Origin: Mycolicibacterium septicum DSM 44393
GTDB taxonomy: Bacteria > Actinomycetota > Actinomycetes > Mycobacteriales > Mycobacteriaceae
Direction: 5' to 3'
Length of the DNA: 64,000 nucleotides
Assembly: GCF_000455325.1 (NCBI RefSeq)
Contig: NZ_HG322951.1
Span: 2,151,801-2,215,800 of the forward strand
Shown here: piece after piece, positions 1 through 8,743 of the stretch
How the letters are laid out: each line of letters starts with the position of its first letter
How positions within the stretch are numbered: the stretch's first letter is position 1
Notes under the pieces: model-generated
Seen by the model: only the letters and a program-made list of their open reading frames with translations
What the model was told of the DNA's origin: nothing
Database searches by the model: none
Program-made: the position numbers and the translations under genes

Positions 1-10
1 AGTGCAAAAC

Positions 11-78
11 GGGCGCCGACTCTGCGCTCAGATCGTGATTCCCCTCGAAAACACGATCTGAGCGCAGAGTCGACGCCC
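11..78. repeat. Long hairpin beside the sdhB 3' end
   Basis: Positions 11-37 and 52-78 are inverted copies matching at 26 of 27 positions around a 14-nt loop. The last 15 bases of the right arm (64-78) recur as a direct repeat at 84-98, so a third partial arm lies between the hairpin and the sdhB stop codon. The stem is much longer than a usual intrinsic terminator and has no T-run. It looks like a REP-type intergenic palindrome, and it could also block or stabilise the 3' end of the sdh transcript. Nothing else was recognised in bases 1-104. Confidence 0.75.
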
Positions 79-104
79 GCCAAGCAGAGTCGACGCCCAG
101 AGAA

Positions 105-890
105 TCAGCGCGCGAACATCAGCGCGCGCTTGACCTCCTGGATCGCCTGCGTCACCTGGATGCCACGGGGGCAGGCCTCGGTGCAGTTGAACGTGGTGCG
201 GCAGCGCCACACACCGTCGACCTCGTTGAGGATGTCCAACCGCTCGGCGGCCGCCTCGTCACGCGAATCGAAGATGAACCGGTGCGCGTTGACGATCGCA
301 GCCGGCCCGAAGTACGACCCCTCGCTCCAGTACACCGGGCAGCTGGTGGTGCAGCACGCACACAGGATGCACTTGGTGGTGTCGTCGTAGCGGGCCCGGT
401 CGGTGGCGCTCTGGATGCGCTCCTTGGTGGGCGGGTTGCCGCTGGTGATCAGGTACGGCTTCACCGCGCGGTAGGCGTCGAAGAACGGCTCCATGTCCAC
501 CACGAGGTCCTTCTCCACGGGCAGGCCGCGGATCGGCTCGATGGTGATGGTGAGCTGCTTGCCCGCCTTCTTGGGCAGCAGGTCCCGCATGAGCACCTTG
601 CAGGCCAGCCGGTTCACGCCGTTGATCCGCATGGCGTCCGACCCGCACACACCGTGGGCGCAGGAGCGCCGGAAGGTCAGCGTGCCGTCCAGGTAGCCCT
701 TTACGTAGAGCAGCAGGTTCAGCAGCCGGTCCGAAGGCAGGCAGGGAACCCGGAAGCTCTGCCAGCCTGCGGCGTCGGGGTCCTCGGGGTTGAACCGGGC
801 GATCTTGAGGGTGACCATGACCGCGCCATCGGGGACGGGCGGCAGTTCCGGGTCGCCGGCTTCGGGCTTGTCGATGACTGGGGCGCTCAT
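105..890 (-). CDS. sdhB: Succinate dehydrogenase iron-sulfur subunit SdhB
   Basis: This 261-aa subunit carries electrons from the SdhA flavin to the membrane quinone site of complex II. An N-terminal plant-ferredoxin-type domain shows the 2Fe-2S ligands C77, C82, D85 and C97; Asp in the third position is common in SdhB. The C-terminal half has the ferredoxin-like motifs CILCACCTTSCP and CRTTFNCTEACP, which hold the 4Fe-4S and 3Fe-4S clusters. The start codon shares one base with the sdhA stop (TGATG), so the two are translationally coupled. It is the last gene of sdhC-sdhD-sdhA-sdhB, as in Rv3316-Rv3319. Confidence 0.97.
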   Translation of the reverse strand: MSAPVIDKPEAGDPELPPVPDGAVMVTLKIARFNPEDPDAAGWQSFRVPCLPSDRLLNLLLYVKGYLDGTLTFRRSCAHGVCGSDAMRINGVNRLACKVLMRDLLPKKAGKQLTITIEPIRGLPVEKDLVVDMEPFFDAYRAVKPYLITSGNPPTKERIQSATDRARYDDTTKCILCACCTTSCPVYWSEGSYFGPAAIVNAHRFIFDSRDEAAAERLDILNEVDGVWRCRTTFNCTEACPRGIQVTQAIQEVKRALMFAR

Positions 891-2644
891 CAGTACTTCC
901 GCTCCATCGGCTCGTAGCGGGTCTGGACCACGGGCTTGTAATCCAGCCGGATATCGGAGAGCAGGTCGTTGCCCTCCTTGTACGCCATGGTGTGCCGCAT
1001 GTAGTTGGTGTCGTCGCGGTCGGGGTAGTCCTCACGCGCGTGCCCGCCGCGGGACTCCTTGCGGTTGAGCGCACCGACCACCGTCACCTCGGCCAGCTCC
1101 AGCAGGAAGCCCAGCTCGATGGCTTCGAGCAGGTCGCTGTTGTAGCGCTTGCCCTTGTCGTGCACCGTGATTCGGCTGTACCGCTCCTTGAGTGCGTGGA
1201 TGTCGGTCAGCGCCTGCTTGAGCGTTTCCTCGGTGCGGAACACTGCGGCGTTGTTGTCCATCGACTGCTGCAGGGCGGTGCGGATGTCGGCGACGCGCTC
1301 GTGGCCGTGCTCGGACAGGATGTCACCGACCCAGCCCACGACCATGTCGGCCGGGTTCTCCGGCAGGTCGACGTGATTGTGGTTGGCGGCGTACTCCGCG
1401 GCGGCGATACCGGCGCGGCGGCCGAACACGTTGATGTCCAGCAGCGAGTTGGTGCCCAGGCGGTTGGCGCCGTGCACCGACACACACGCACATTCACCGG
1501 CGGCGTACAGGCCCGGGATGACGTTGGTGTTGTCGCGCAGCACCTGGCCGTGGATCGTGGTCGGGATGCCGCCCATGACGTAGTGGCAGGTCGGGTAGAC
1601 CGGCACCAGTTCGGTCACCGGGTCCACACCCAGGTAGGTGCGGGCGAACTCGGTGATGTCGGGCAGCTTGGCTTCCAGCACGTCCTCGCCGAGGTGACGC
1701 ACGTCGATGTAGACGTAGTCCTTGTTCGGTCCGGCACCGCGGCCTTCGAGCACTTCGAGCACCATCGAGCGGGCGACGATGTCACGCGGCGCGAGGTCGA
1801 CGATGGTGGGGGCGTAGCGCTCCATGAAGCGCTCACCTTCACCGTTGAGCAGACGCCCGCCCTCGCCGCGCACGGCTTCGGAGATCAGGATGCCCAGGCC
1901 GGCCAGGCCTGTCGGGTGGAACTGGTGGAACTCCATGTCTTCCAAGGGAAGTCCCTTGCGGAAGATGATGCCCAGCCCGTCGCCGGTCAGCGTGTGGGCG
2001 TTGGAGGTGGTCTTGTACATCCGGCCGGAACCGCCGGTGGCGAAGACGACCGCCTTGGCGTGGAAGATGTGGATGTCGCCGGTCGCCAGCTCGTAGGCGA
2101 TGACGCCGGTGGCCACCGGGCCCGTCGGGGTGTCGGTCAGCGCGATGTCCAGTGCGTAGAACTCGTTGAAGAATTCGACGTCGTGCTTGACGCAGTTTTG
2201 GTACAGCGTCTGCAGGATCATGTGGCCGGTGCGGTCGGCGGCGTAACAGGCCCGGCGCACCGGGGCCTTGCCGTGGTCGCGGGTGTGCCCGCCGAACCGG
2301 CGCTGGTCGATGCGGCCCTCGGGCGTCCGGTTGAACGGCATGCCCATCTTCTCGAGGTCCAGCACCGCGTCGATGGCCTCCTTGGCCATGATCTCGACGG
2401 CGTCCTGGTCAGCGAGGTAGTCGCCACCCTTGACGGTGTCGAAGGTGTGCCACTCCCAGTTGTCCTCTTCGACGTTGGCCAGCGCGGCGCACATGCCGCC
2501 CTGGGCTGCGCCGGTGTGGGATCGCGTCGGGTACAGCTTGGTCAGCACGGCGGTACGGACGCGCGGACCGGCCTCGACGGCTGCGCGCATGCCGGCGCCG
2601 CCGGCACCGACGATGACGACGTCGTAGCGGTGTTCCTGAATCAT
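890..2644 (-). CDS. sdhA: Succinate dehydrogenase flavoprotein subunit SdhA
   Basis: The 584-aa catalytic subunit oxidises succinate to fumarate on the cytoplasmic face of the membrane. A dinucleotide-binding GAGGAG motif lies at residues 13-18. The motif RSHTGAAQGG places the His that carries covalent FAD at residue 43. Substrate-site motifs HPTGLAG and HGANRLGTNSLLD follow. The length is normal for the family. It begins 3 nt after the sdhD stop and shares one base with sdhB, so the four subunits are made from one transcript. Confidence 0.97.
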   Translation of the reverse strand: MIQEHRYDVVIVGAGGAGMRAAVEAGPRVRTAVLTKLYPTRSHTGAAQGGMCAALANVEEDNWEWHTFDTVKGGDYLADQDAVEIMAKEAIDAVLDLEKMGMPFNRTPEGRIDQRRFGGHTRDHGKAPVRRACYAADRTGHMILQTLYQNCVKHDVEFFNEFYALDIALTDTPTGPVATGVIAYELATGDIHIFHAKAVVFATGGSGRMYKTTSNAHTLTGDGLGIIFRKGLPLEDMEFHQFHPTGLAGLGILISEAVRGEGGRLLNGEGERFMERYAPTIVDLAPRDIVARSMVLEVLEGRGAGPNKDYVYIDVRHLGEDVLEAKLPDITEFARTYLGVDPVTELVPVYPTCHYVMGGIPTTIHGQVLRDNTNVIPGLYAAGECACVSVHGANRLGTNSLLDINVFGRRAGIAAAEYAANHNHVDLPENPADMVVGWVGDILSEHGHERVADIRTALQQSMDNNAAVFRTEETLKQALTDIHALKERYSRITVHDKGKRYNSDLLEAIELGFLLELAEVTVVGALNRKESRGGHAREDYPDRDDTNYMRHTMAYKEGNDLLSDIRLDYKPVVQTRYEPMERKY

Positions 2645-2647
2645 TGG

Positions 2648-3121
2648 TTAGCCCCCAATATTCGGGTCGAAGGTGACCAGGACGTAGGTGCCCAGAACCA
2701 ACGTGAACCCTGTCGCCAGCAGAAGCAGCGAATTCAGGTAGAACTTCGTGACGTTCTTACGGGCGTAGTCGCCGATGATGGTGCGCAGGCCGTTGGCCCC
2801 GTGGATCATCGCGAGCCACAGCAGGGCCATGTCCCAGATCTGCCAGAACGGGGAGGCCCAGCGCTGTGCGACGTAGTTGAAGTCGATGCGGTACACGCCG
2901 TCCTGCCACATCAGCATGATGAACAGGTGGCCCAGCGCCAGAAAGACGAGCGCGAGACCCGAGAACCGCATGAACAGCCAGGCGTACTTCTCGAAGTAGG
3001 GGATACCGCGGGGACGACGGGGCGCGCGCGGGTGGTCCAGCGCGGCCGGCCGGTCGTGCTCACGTTCCATCACCGGTGCCGGACGGCCCAACCGCGACTC
3101 GCCCGCTCCTGGCGCGCTCAC
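2648..3121 (-). CDS. sdhD: Succinate dehydrogenase membrane anchor SdhD
   Basis: A hydrophobic 157-aa protein with a basic, proline-rich N-terminus of about 45 residues and three predicted membrane helices (about 49-75, 95-115 and 127-150). The second helix holds the MIHGANGLR motif, whose His fits a heme b ligand. With SdhC it forms the quinone-reducing membrane part of complex II. The GTG start overlaps the sdhC stop as GTGA. This is the expected position and size for Rv3317. Confidence 0.93.
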   Translation of the reverse strand: MSAPGAGESRLGRPAPVMEREHDRPAALDHPRAPRRPRGIPYFEKYAWLFMRFSGLALVFLALGHLFIMLMWQDGVYRIDFNYVAQRWASPFWQIWDMALLWLAMIHGANGLRTIIGDYARKNVTKFYLNSLLLLATGFTLVLGTYVLVTFDPNIGG

Positions 3122-3534
3122 AGGAACCGCTCCGCCATGTGCATACCGAGAACTCCTAGTGCTGCGATGAGGACCACGGCAAAGACGCCGACGGCGACCG
3201 CGAGCATCTGCCGCTGGTAGCGGGGACCCTGCTGCCAGAAGTCGATGAGGATGACACGGATGCCGTTCAGTGCATGGAATAGCACTGCGGCGACCAAGCC
3301 CATCTCCATCAATCCGACGATGGGGGTCTTGTACGTCTCGATAACCTCGTTGTAGGCCTGCGGGCTCACCCGGACCAACGCGGTATCAAGGACGTGTACG
3401 AACAGGAAGAAGAAGATCGTGGCACCGGTAATACGGTGCAGCACCCAGGACCACATTCCCGGATCACCGCGATAAAGGGTGCGCCGTCGTGCTTTCCTGG
3501 GTTGCGGAGCCGGTACCTCCGTCTGAGTACTCAT
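3118..3534 (-). CDS. sdhC: Succinate dehydrogenase cytochrome b556 subunit SdhC
   Basis: First gene of the sdh operon, 138 aa from the ATG at 3534; an in-frame ATG 18 nt upstream is possible but less likely. After a short basic N-terminus come three membrane helices. The family motif HRITG starts at H33 and a helix-2 heme-ligand candidate is H87 in LFHALNG. It supplies half of the heme b and quinone site with SdhD. The 214-bp gap to the divergent cdd gene contains an IdeR-like box at 3670-3688, described separately. Confidence 0.95.
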   Translation of the reverse strand: MSTQTEVPAPQPRKARRRTLYRGDPGMWSWVLHRITGATIFFFLFVHVLDTALVRVSPQAYNEVIETYKTPIVGLMEMGLVAAVLFHALNGIRVILIDFWQQGPRYQRQMLAVAVGVFAVVLIAALGVLGMHMAERFL

Positions 3535-3669
3535 CGGGCCCTCCAACGCCATCGGTGGGACGTCTGGGACTGCCTGTTAATTAGCCCCAAACCTCGGGGC
3601 GACTCTAAACCCATTTGTAGTGGCGAACGAATTACGGTTGAGCAGTTCGACCCGCTAAACACGCAAAAG

Positions 3670-3688
3670 TTAGGCTTACCTATCTTAA
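3670..3688. promoter_or_regulatory. IdeR/DtxR-like iron box between sdhC and cdd
   Basis: Read on the minus strand, this 19-mer matches the mycobacterial IdeR consensus TTAGGTTAGGCTAACCTAA at 14 of 19 positions, including TTA at one end and CCTAA at the other. It lies 136 bp upstream of sdhC and 60 bp upstream of cdd. Complex II needs three iron-sulfur clusters and heme, so iron control of sdhC would make sense. The match is imperfect and the function is inferred. Confidence 0.4.
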
Positions 3689-3748
3689 TGTGCGGGTCAG
3701 GAATTGAGGTTTCGGAATGCATTCAGAGCCTACGTCCGGGGTTGTCGC

Positions 3749-4147
3749 ATGACGATCGAAATCGACTGGAAACTATTGCGTAACAAGGCAATCGAAGTTT
3801 CAACCCGCGCCTACGCGCCTTATTCGGGCTTTCCGGTGGGGGCGGCGGCTCTGGTCGACGACGGCCGGATCGTGGCCGGATGCAATGTGGAGAATGTCTC
3901 ATATGGCCTAGGTCTCTGTGCCGAGTGCGCTGTGGCCTGCGCCCTGCATTCCGGGGGTGGCGGAAGGCTCGTCGCGCTGGTGTGTGTGGGCCCGGACGGG
4001 GGTCTGCTGATGCCCTGTGGGCGCTGCCGGCAGGTGTTGCTCGAACACGGTGGGCCGGAGCTGCTCATCGACCACCCGGGCGGCGCGCGACCGCTGCGCG
4101 AGCTGCTGCCCGACGCCTTCGGGCCCGATGATCTGATGCGCAGGTAA
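3749..4147 (+). CDS. cdd: Cytidine deaminase
   Basis: A 132-aa zinc enzyme that deaminates cytidine and deoxycytidine to uridine and deoxyuridine in pyrimidine salvage. The zinc and catalytic residues are visible as C57-A-E59 and P89-C90-G-R-C93, the layout of the short homotetrameric class. I chose the ATG at 3749, which begins MTIEIDWKLL; the reading frame stays open 45 nt further upstream, but that extension is not like the family. It is followed 59 bp later by deoA, the same order as Rv3315c-Rv3314c. Confidence 0.95.
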   Translation: MTIEIDWKLLRNKAIEVSTRAYAPYSGFPVGAAALVDDGRIVAGCNVENVSYGLGLCAECAVACALHSGGGGRLVALVCVGPDGGLLMPCGRCRQVLLEHGGPELLIDHPGGARPLRELLPDAFGPDDLMRR

Positions 4148-4206
4148 GGCCAAGTGGTCCAACAACTCCGGGGCCCGGTTAGTTACCGGCGAGTAGGTTG
4201 ACGGCC

Positions 4207-5496
4207 ATGCCTCATCTCGACGCGCCGACCGTCATCCGGACCAAGCGTGACGGCGGTGTGCTGTCCGACGCCGCAATCGACTGGGTGATCGACGGCTACA
4301 CCCACGGCCGGGTCGCCGACGAGCAGATGTCGGCGCTGCTGATGGCGATCTTCCTGAAAGGCATGGCACCGGCCGAGATCGCCCGGTGGACGGCGGCCAT
4401 GGTCGACTCCGGAGTGCGGTTCGACTTCACCGATCTTCGTCGTGACGGCAAGCCGCTTGCCCTGGTGGACAAGCACTCCACCGGTGGGGTGGGGGACAAG
4501 ATCACCATTCCGCTGCTGCCGGTCGTGATGGCCTGCGGTGCCGCCGTTCCGCAGGCGGCCGGGCGTGGGCTCGGGCACACCGGGGGAACGCTCGACAAGC
4601 TGGAGGCGATCCCGGGATTCACCGCGGAGCTGTCGAAAGCCCAGATCCGGCAACAACTTCGGGATATCGGTGCCGCAGTCTTCGCGGCAGGCGAGCTGGC
4701 GCCGGCCGACCGCAAGATCTACGCGCTACGCGACGTCACCGGCACCACCGAGTCGCTGCCGCTGATCGCGAGTTCGGTGATGAGCAAGAAACTGGCCGAG
4801 GGCGCGCGATCCCTGGTCCTGGACGTCAAGGTCGGCCGCGGCGCGTTCCTCAAGACCGAGGCCGAGTCGCGCGAGCTGGCATCCACCATGGTCGGCCTGG
4901 GCAATGCCAACGGAGTCCCCACCCGGGCCCTGCTGACCGACATGAACTGCCCACTCGGCCGGACCGTCGGCAACTCGGTGGAGGTCGCCGAATCGCTGGA
5001 GGTGCTGGCCGGCGGCGGGCCGCCCGACGTCGTCGCACTGACGCTGGCGCTGGCGACGGAGATGCTCGACGCGGCCGGCATCGACGGCGCCGACCCGGCC
5101 GAGACCCTGCGGGACGGCAGCGCGCTGGATTGCTTCCGTGCGCTGGTGGAGGCCCAGGGCGGGGACCTGAGCCGCGAGCTGCCCATCGGGGCGGCCAGCG
5201 AGACCGTGACGGCCCCGCACGGCGGCTTCATGGGCGATCTCGATGCCATGGGCGTGGCGCTGGCGGCCTGGAGGTTGGGCGCCGGACGTGCTCAGCCGGG
5301 TGAACCGGTGCAGTTCGGCGCGGGCGTGCGGATCCACCGCACACCGGGGGAGCCGGTGGCCGCCGGAGAGGCGCTGTTCACCCTGTACACCGAGACCGCT
5401 GAGCGGCTGCCCGCGGCGCTCGCCGAACTCGACGGCGCCTGGACGATCGGCGATGCCGCGCCCACCCGGCGGCCATTGATCATCGACCGCATGTAG
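4207..5496 (+). CDS. deoA: Thymidine phosphorylase
   Basis: A 429-aa enzyme that splits thymidine or deoxyuridine with phosphate to give the base and deoxyribose 1-phosphate. The family signature KHSTGGVGDK lies at residues 89-98 and binds phosphate. RDVTGTTES, VMSKKLAEG and a long C-terminal alpha/beta domain follow. I prefer the ATG at 4207 over an in-frame TTG 9 nt upstream. Its product links functionally with the neighbouring cdd and with upp and deoD further on. Confidence 0.95.
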   Translation: MPHLDAPTVIRTKRDGGVLSDAAIDWVIDGYTHGRVADEQMSALLMAIFLKGMAPAEIARWTAAMVDSGVRFDFTDLRRDGKPLALVDKHSTGGVGDKITIPLLPVVMACGAAVPQAAGRGLGHTGGTLDKLEAIPGFTAELSKAQIRQQLRDIGAAVFAAGELAPADRKIYALRDVTGTTESLPLIASSVMSKKLAEGARSLVLDVKVGRGAFLKTEAESRELASTMVGLGNANGVPTRALLTDMNCPLGRTVGNSVEVAESLEVLAGGGPPDVVALTLALATEMLDAAGIDGADPAETLRDGSALDCFRALVEAQGGDLSRELPIGAASETVTAPHGGFMGDLDAMGVALAAWRLGAGRAQPGEPVQFGAGVRIHRTPGEPVAAGEALFTLYTETAERLPAALAELDGAWTIGDAAPTRRPLIIDRM

Positions 5497-5566
5497 GTAT
5501 CCACAACTTTCGGTGAATCTCGCCGTCGCCGCTCTGGCCAATCGGGTGCCCAACTGCTAGGCACAG

Positions 5567-6400
5567 ATGGTGCCCGACGACGATCTCTCGGATTTCCAAC
5601 GGTCAGAGTTCACCCACCAATCCAAGACCCGCACCATCTTTCGGCGTGGCGACGGCCCGGCGGTCATCGTCATCGCCGAAATGCCCGGTATCACCCCCAA
5701 AGTCCTCGACTTCGCCCGCCAGGTCAGCGGGATCGGTTGCACCGCAGTCCTTCCGCACCTGTTCGGAGTGCCGGGGCGGGATCCCGACCCGGACGCACAT
5801 GGCCGGGTCGCCTTCTTGGCGAATGCGGTCGGCACCCTCGTGCCAGCCTGCATCAGCCGGGAATTCGTCACGCTGGCGACCGGCCGGACCTCTCCGGTCA
5901 TCGACTGGCTGCGTGCGCTGGCCAGGCACGAACACGAGCGGTGCGGCGGGCCCGGTGTCGGCGCCGTCGGCATGTGCTTCACCGGTGGCTACGCCCTGGC
6001 AATGGCGACCGACGAAGTCTTGCTCGCCCCGGTGCTGTCGCAGCCGTCGATGCCGATCGGGCTGACGGCCGGTCAACGTGGGTCGATCGACATCTCTGCG
6101 GACGACCTGGCCGTGGTCAAGCAACGCTGCGCCCGCGGCCTGACGGTGTTGGGTCTGCGCTTCACCGGGGATCGGTTGGTGCCGCAGGACCGCTTCGGCT
6201 TCTTGCGCGAGCAGCTCGGCGACGCATTCGTGGCGGTCGAACTCGACGATGCCGACGCCAACCCCGCCGCGACGATGCCGCCGCATTCGGTGCTCACCGA
6301 ACACCTCATCGATGAGCCCGGGCAACCCACCCGAGCGGCGCTCGACCAGGTGCTCGACCTGTTTCGTCACCGATTATTGAGCGGGTCGCAGCCTGAATGA
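5567..6400 (+). CDS. Dienelactone-hydrolase-family protein
   Basis: A 277-aa alpha/beta hydrolase of the dienelactone hydrolase type. The nucleophile elbow reads G-M-C-F-T-G-G with C137 as nucleophile, and E38 in AEMPG sits where the family has its catalytic Glu. PHSVL near residue 247 may give the His. Cys rather than Ser as nucleophile is typical of this family. It is placed between deoA and add, where M. tuberculosis has no gene as I recall. The natural substrate cannot be told from the sequence, and a role in nucleoside metabolism is not implied. Confidence 0.8.
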   Translation: MVPDDDLSDFQRSEFTHQSKTRTIFRRGDGPAVIVIAEMPGITPKVLDFARQVSGIGCTAVLPHLFGVPGRDPDPDAHGRVAFLANAVGTLVPACISREFVTLATGRTSPVIDWLRALARHEHERCGGPGVGAVGMCFTGGYALAMATDEVLLAPVLSQPSMPIGLTAGQRGSIDISADDLAVVKQRCARGLTVLGLRFTGDRLVPQDRFGFLREQLGDAFVAVELDDADANPAATMPPHSVLTEHLIDEPGQPTRAALDQVLDLFRHRLLSGSQPE

Positions 6401-6436
6401 TCGGTGCCGACCGCCCGCTGTGCGCATGATGGAGTG

Positions 6437-7525
6437 ATGAGTACGCCGCTGAGTCTGGACAAGATCCAGCACGCTCCCAAGGCCCTGCTGCACGACCACC
6501 TGGACGGCGGACTCCGACCGTCCACCGTGCTCGACCTGGCCGGTCAGCTGGGCTATGACGATCTGCCGGCCACCGAGGTCGACGAGCTGGCCACGTTCTT
6601 CCGCACGGCCGCCCACAGCGGCTCGTTGGTGCGCTACCTGGAGCCGTTCGCCCACACCGTCGGAGTCATGCAGACCCCCGAGGCCCTGCACCGCGTCGCG
6701 TTCGAGTGCGTCGAGGATCTGGCCGCGGACAACGTCGTCTATGCGGAGGTCCGGTTCGCTCCCGAGCTGCACATCGATCGTGGACTGTCGCTGGACGACG
6801 TAGTCGACGCCGTGCTGGCCGGCTTCGCCGACGGCGAGAAGGCGGCCTCGGCCGAGGGGCGCACCATCACGGTGCGCTGCCTGGTCACCGCCATGCGCCA
6901 TGCCGCCCGCTCCCGTGAGATCGCCGAGCTGGCAATCCGGTTCCGGGACAAGGGCGTTGTCGGCTTCGACATCGCCGGGGCCGAGGCCGGATACCCGCCC
7001 ACGCGTCACCTCGACGCGTTCGAGTACATGCGAGGAAACAACGCGCGCTTCACGATTCACGCCGGTGAGGCGTTCGGCCTGCCGTCGATCCACGAGGCCA
7101 TCGCGTTCTGCGGGGCGGACCGGCTCGGGCACGGGGTGCGCATCGTCGACGACATCACCGAACTCGACGACGGGACGCAGCAGCTGGGCCGGCTGGCATC
7201 CATATTGCGCGACAAGCGAATTCCGCTGGAGATGTGTCCCAGCAGCAACGTGCAGACCGGGGCGGCGCCCAGCATCGCCGAGCACCCGTTCGACCGGCTG
7301 GCACGGCTACGGTTCCGCGTGACGGTCAACACCGACAACCGGCTGATGAGCGACACCACCATGAGCCAGGAGATGCTGCGGTTGGTCGAGGCCTTCGGCT
7401 ACGGCTGGAGCGACCTGGAGCGGTTCACCATCAACGCGATGAAGTCCGCCTTCATCCCGTTCGACGAGCGCCTCGCACTGATCGACGAGGTGATCAAACC
7501 CCGGTACGCGGTGCTCGTCGGCTGA
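6437..7525 (+). CDS. add: Adenosine deaminase
   Basis: A 362-aa zinc hydrolase that converts adenosine and deoxyadenosine to inosine and deoxyinosine. Metal ligands are H19 and H21 in LHDHLDG, the His of TIHAGEAFG, and the Asp of the late NTDNR motif. HGVRI and CPSSN also match the family. The start chosen is the ATG at 6437 (MSTPLSLDK), since 11 upstream in-frame residues are not family-like. It corresponds to Rv3313c and supplies inosine for the phosphorylase DeoD encoded at 20201-21007. Confidence 0.95.
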   Translation: MSTPLSLDKIQHAPKALLHDHLDGGLRPSTVLDLAGQLGYDDLPATEVDELATFFRTAAHSGSLVRYLEPFAHTVGVMQTPEALHRVAFECVEDLAADNVVYAEVRFAPELHIDRGLSLDDVVDAVLAGFADGEKAASAEGRTITVRCLVTAMRHAARSREIAELAIRFRDKGVVGFDIAGAEAGYPPTRHLDAFEYMRGNNARFTIHAGEAFGLPSIHEAIAFCGADRLGHGVRIVDDITELDDGTQQLGRLASILRDKRIPLEMCPSSNVQTGAAPSIAEHPFDRLARLRFRVTVNTDNRLMSDTTMSQEMLRLVEAFGYGWSDLERFTINAMKSAFIPFDERLALIDEVIKPRYAVLVG

Positions 7526-7610
7526 GTCACCGCGTTGGCCGAATCGCCGCGCCGGGGCGGGCATTGGCTCAGGATGTAGTGGTAACAGCGGTGGTCCACG
7601 AGGAGTAGCC

Positions 7611-7883
7611 ATGGCCAGACCCATCACAACCGTGTTGTCCGGTGCAGTTCTGGCTTGCGCCGCGGTGTTCCTGCCGGTCGTCGTGGCTGCCCCGGCGGGT
7701 GCCGACGTGTGCGCCGGGGCCGACGGTCGCCACTTCTCCGCCGGTGGATGCACGAACGTCGCTGGCGATGTCGCCACCGGCGCTGCGGTCGCGGCGGCAC
7801 ACGTGCCGTACGTGCCCGGCGAGGTCCCGTGCTACACCGTCGAGGGCGTGCCCTACTTCACCCCGCCCGGCGACCCCTGCTAG
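7611..7883 (+). CDS. Small secreted cysteine-containing protein
   Basis: A 90-aa protein with a Sec signal peptide and a probable signal peptidase site after A31 (AGA before DVCAG). The mature part of about 59 residues has four cysteines (C34, C47, C74, C90), enough for two disulfides, and a proline-rich C-terminus ending in Cys. An AGGAG ribosome-binding site lies 8 bp before the ATG. In M. tuberculosis the gap between add and Rv3312c carries the pilin gene mtp (Rv3312A); this protein has the same location and size class but no obvious sequence match. Its function is unknown. Confidence 0.75.
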   Translation: MARPITTVLSGAVLACAAVFLPVVVAAPAGADVCAGADGRHFSAGGCTNVAGDVATGAAVAAAHVPYVPGEVPCYTVEGVPYFTPPGDPC

Positions 7884-8698
7884 ACCGGCTCGCCGGTCAG
7901 CGCCGCACGTAGCGTGTCGGCGAAAGCCCCTGGGGCGCCCATGAATCCACCATGGTCACCCGGGAACATCACCGGACGCGTACCCAACAGATCGGCGAGC
8001 GCCGTCGTCGTCCGCCGGGTCAACAGGTGCCCCGATTCCTCGCCGAGCCCGAGCAGCACCCGCGCGTTCTTCAGCGCCTCGAGGTCGGGCAGGTAGCGGG
8101 TGGTGGGCCGCAGTTCGTGGTTGAAGAAGTGCGCCGCGTCGCGCAGCTCCTGCTCGCTCGGTGCGGGCATCTCCGGCCCACCGCTCGGCATGTCGAAGCC
8201 GGCGTTGGCCATGAACTTCGCCCACGCCGCGAACATCCCGTCGCGGGAGAACGTGGCGATGATGTCGTCGGTGGCGGCCCGCTGCTCGGCGGCGTCGGGC
8301 AACAACTCGAGCAGCGGAGGCTCGTGCGCCACGAGAATGCCCACCCGGTCGGGGTGCCGGGCGACCAAGTCCAGCCCTGTCACCGCGCCGCCGGACGAGC
8401 CGAACACATCGGCTGAGGGAGCGTTCAGGACATCGAGGATCGCCACGACGTCAGCGGCCCGCAGTTCCGGCGTCGAATCCTGCTCGGGATCGTCGAGAGG
8501 ACTGCCGGCCACGCCGCGCGGGTCGGCGGTCACCACGGTGTGGTCACCCGCCAGCGCGTGGGCCAGCGGCGCGAACTCGGCGGCCGCCATCGGGGCGCCG
8601 AGGATCAGCAACAACGGGCCGGTCCCACGGACCTCATAGTGCAGACGGGCGCCGGGAACCGTGACGGTGTGAGTGGAGAGGCTGGTCGATGCGGTCAT
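7880..8698 (-). CDS. Alpha/beta-fold hydrolase (Rv3312c-like)
   Basis: A 272-aa cytoplasmic alpha/beta hydrolase. The oxyanion region ILGAP follows strand 3, the nucleophile elbow is G-S-S-G-G-A, and a late DHGGF motif provides the catalytic His. The family includes haloperoxidase-like and lactonase-like esterases, so the substrate is uncertain. Its stop codon overlaps that of the convergent secreted-protein gene by 4 bp. Position between add and the Rv3311-like gene supports orthology to Rv3312c. Confidence 0.85.
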   Translation of the reverse strand: MTASTSLSTHTVTVPGARLHYEVRGTGPLLLILGAPMAAAEFAPLAHALAGDHTVVTADPRGVAGSPLDDPEQDSTPELRAADVVAILDVLNAPSADVFGSSGGAVTGLDLVARHPDRVGILVAHEPPLLELLPDAAEQRAATDDIIATFSRDGMFAAWAKFMANAGFDMPSGGPEMPAPSEQELRDAAHFFNHELRPTTRYLPDLEALKNARVLLGLGEESGHLLTRRTTTALADLLGTRPVMFPGDHGGFMGAPGAFADTLRAALTGEPV

Positions 8699-8743
8699 GA
8701 GGGTTCTGACCGCTGACGCGGCCAGAACTCATCGCCGCAACGG

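Noticed and set aside
992-3220. 742-codon open frame on the plus strand opposite sdhA and sdhD
   Set aside because: It is antisense to two well-conserved sdh genes, has low-complexity Val/Gly/His composition and no domain. Long antisense frames are expected at this GC content.
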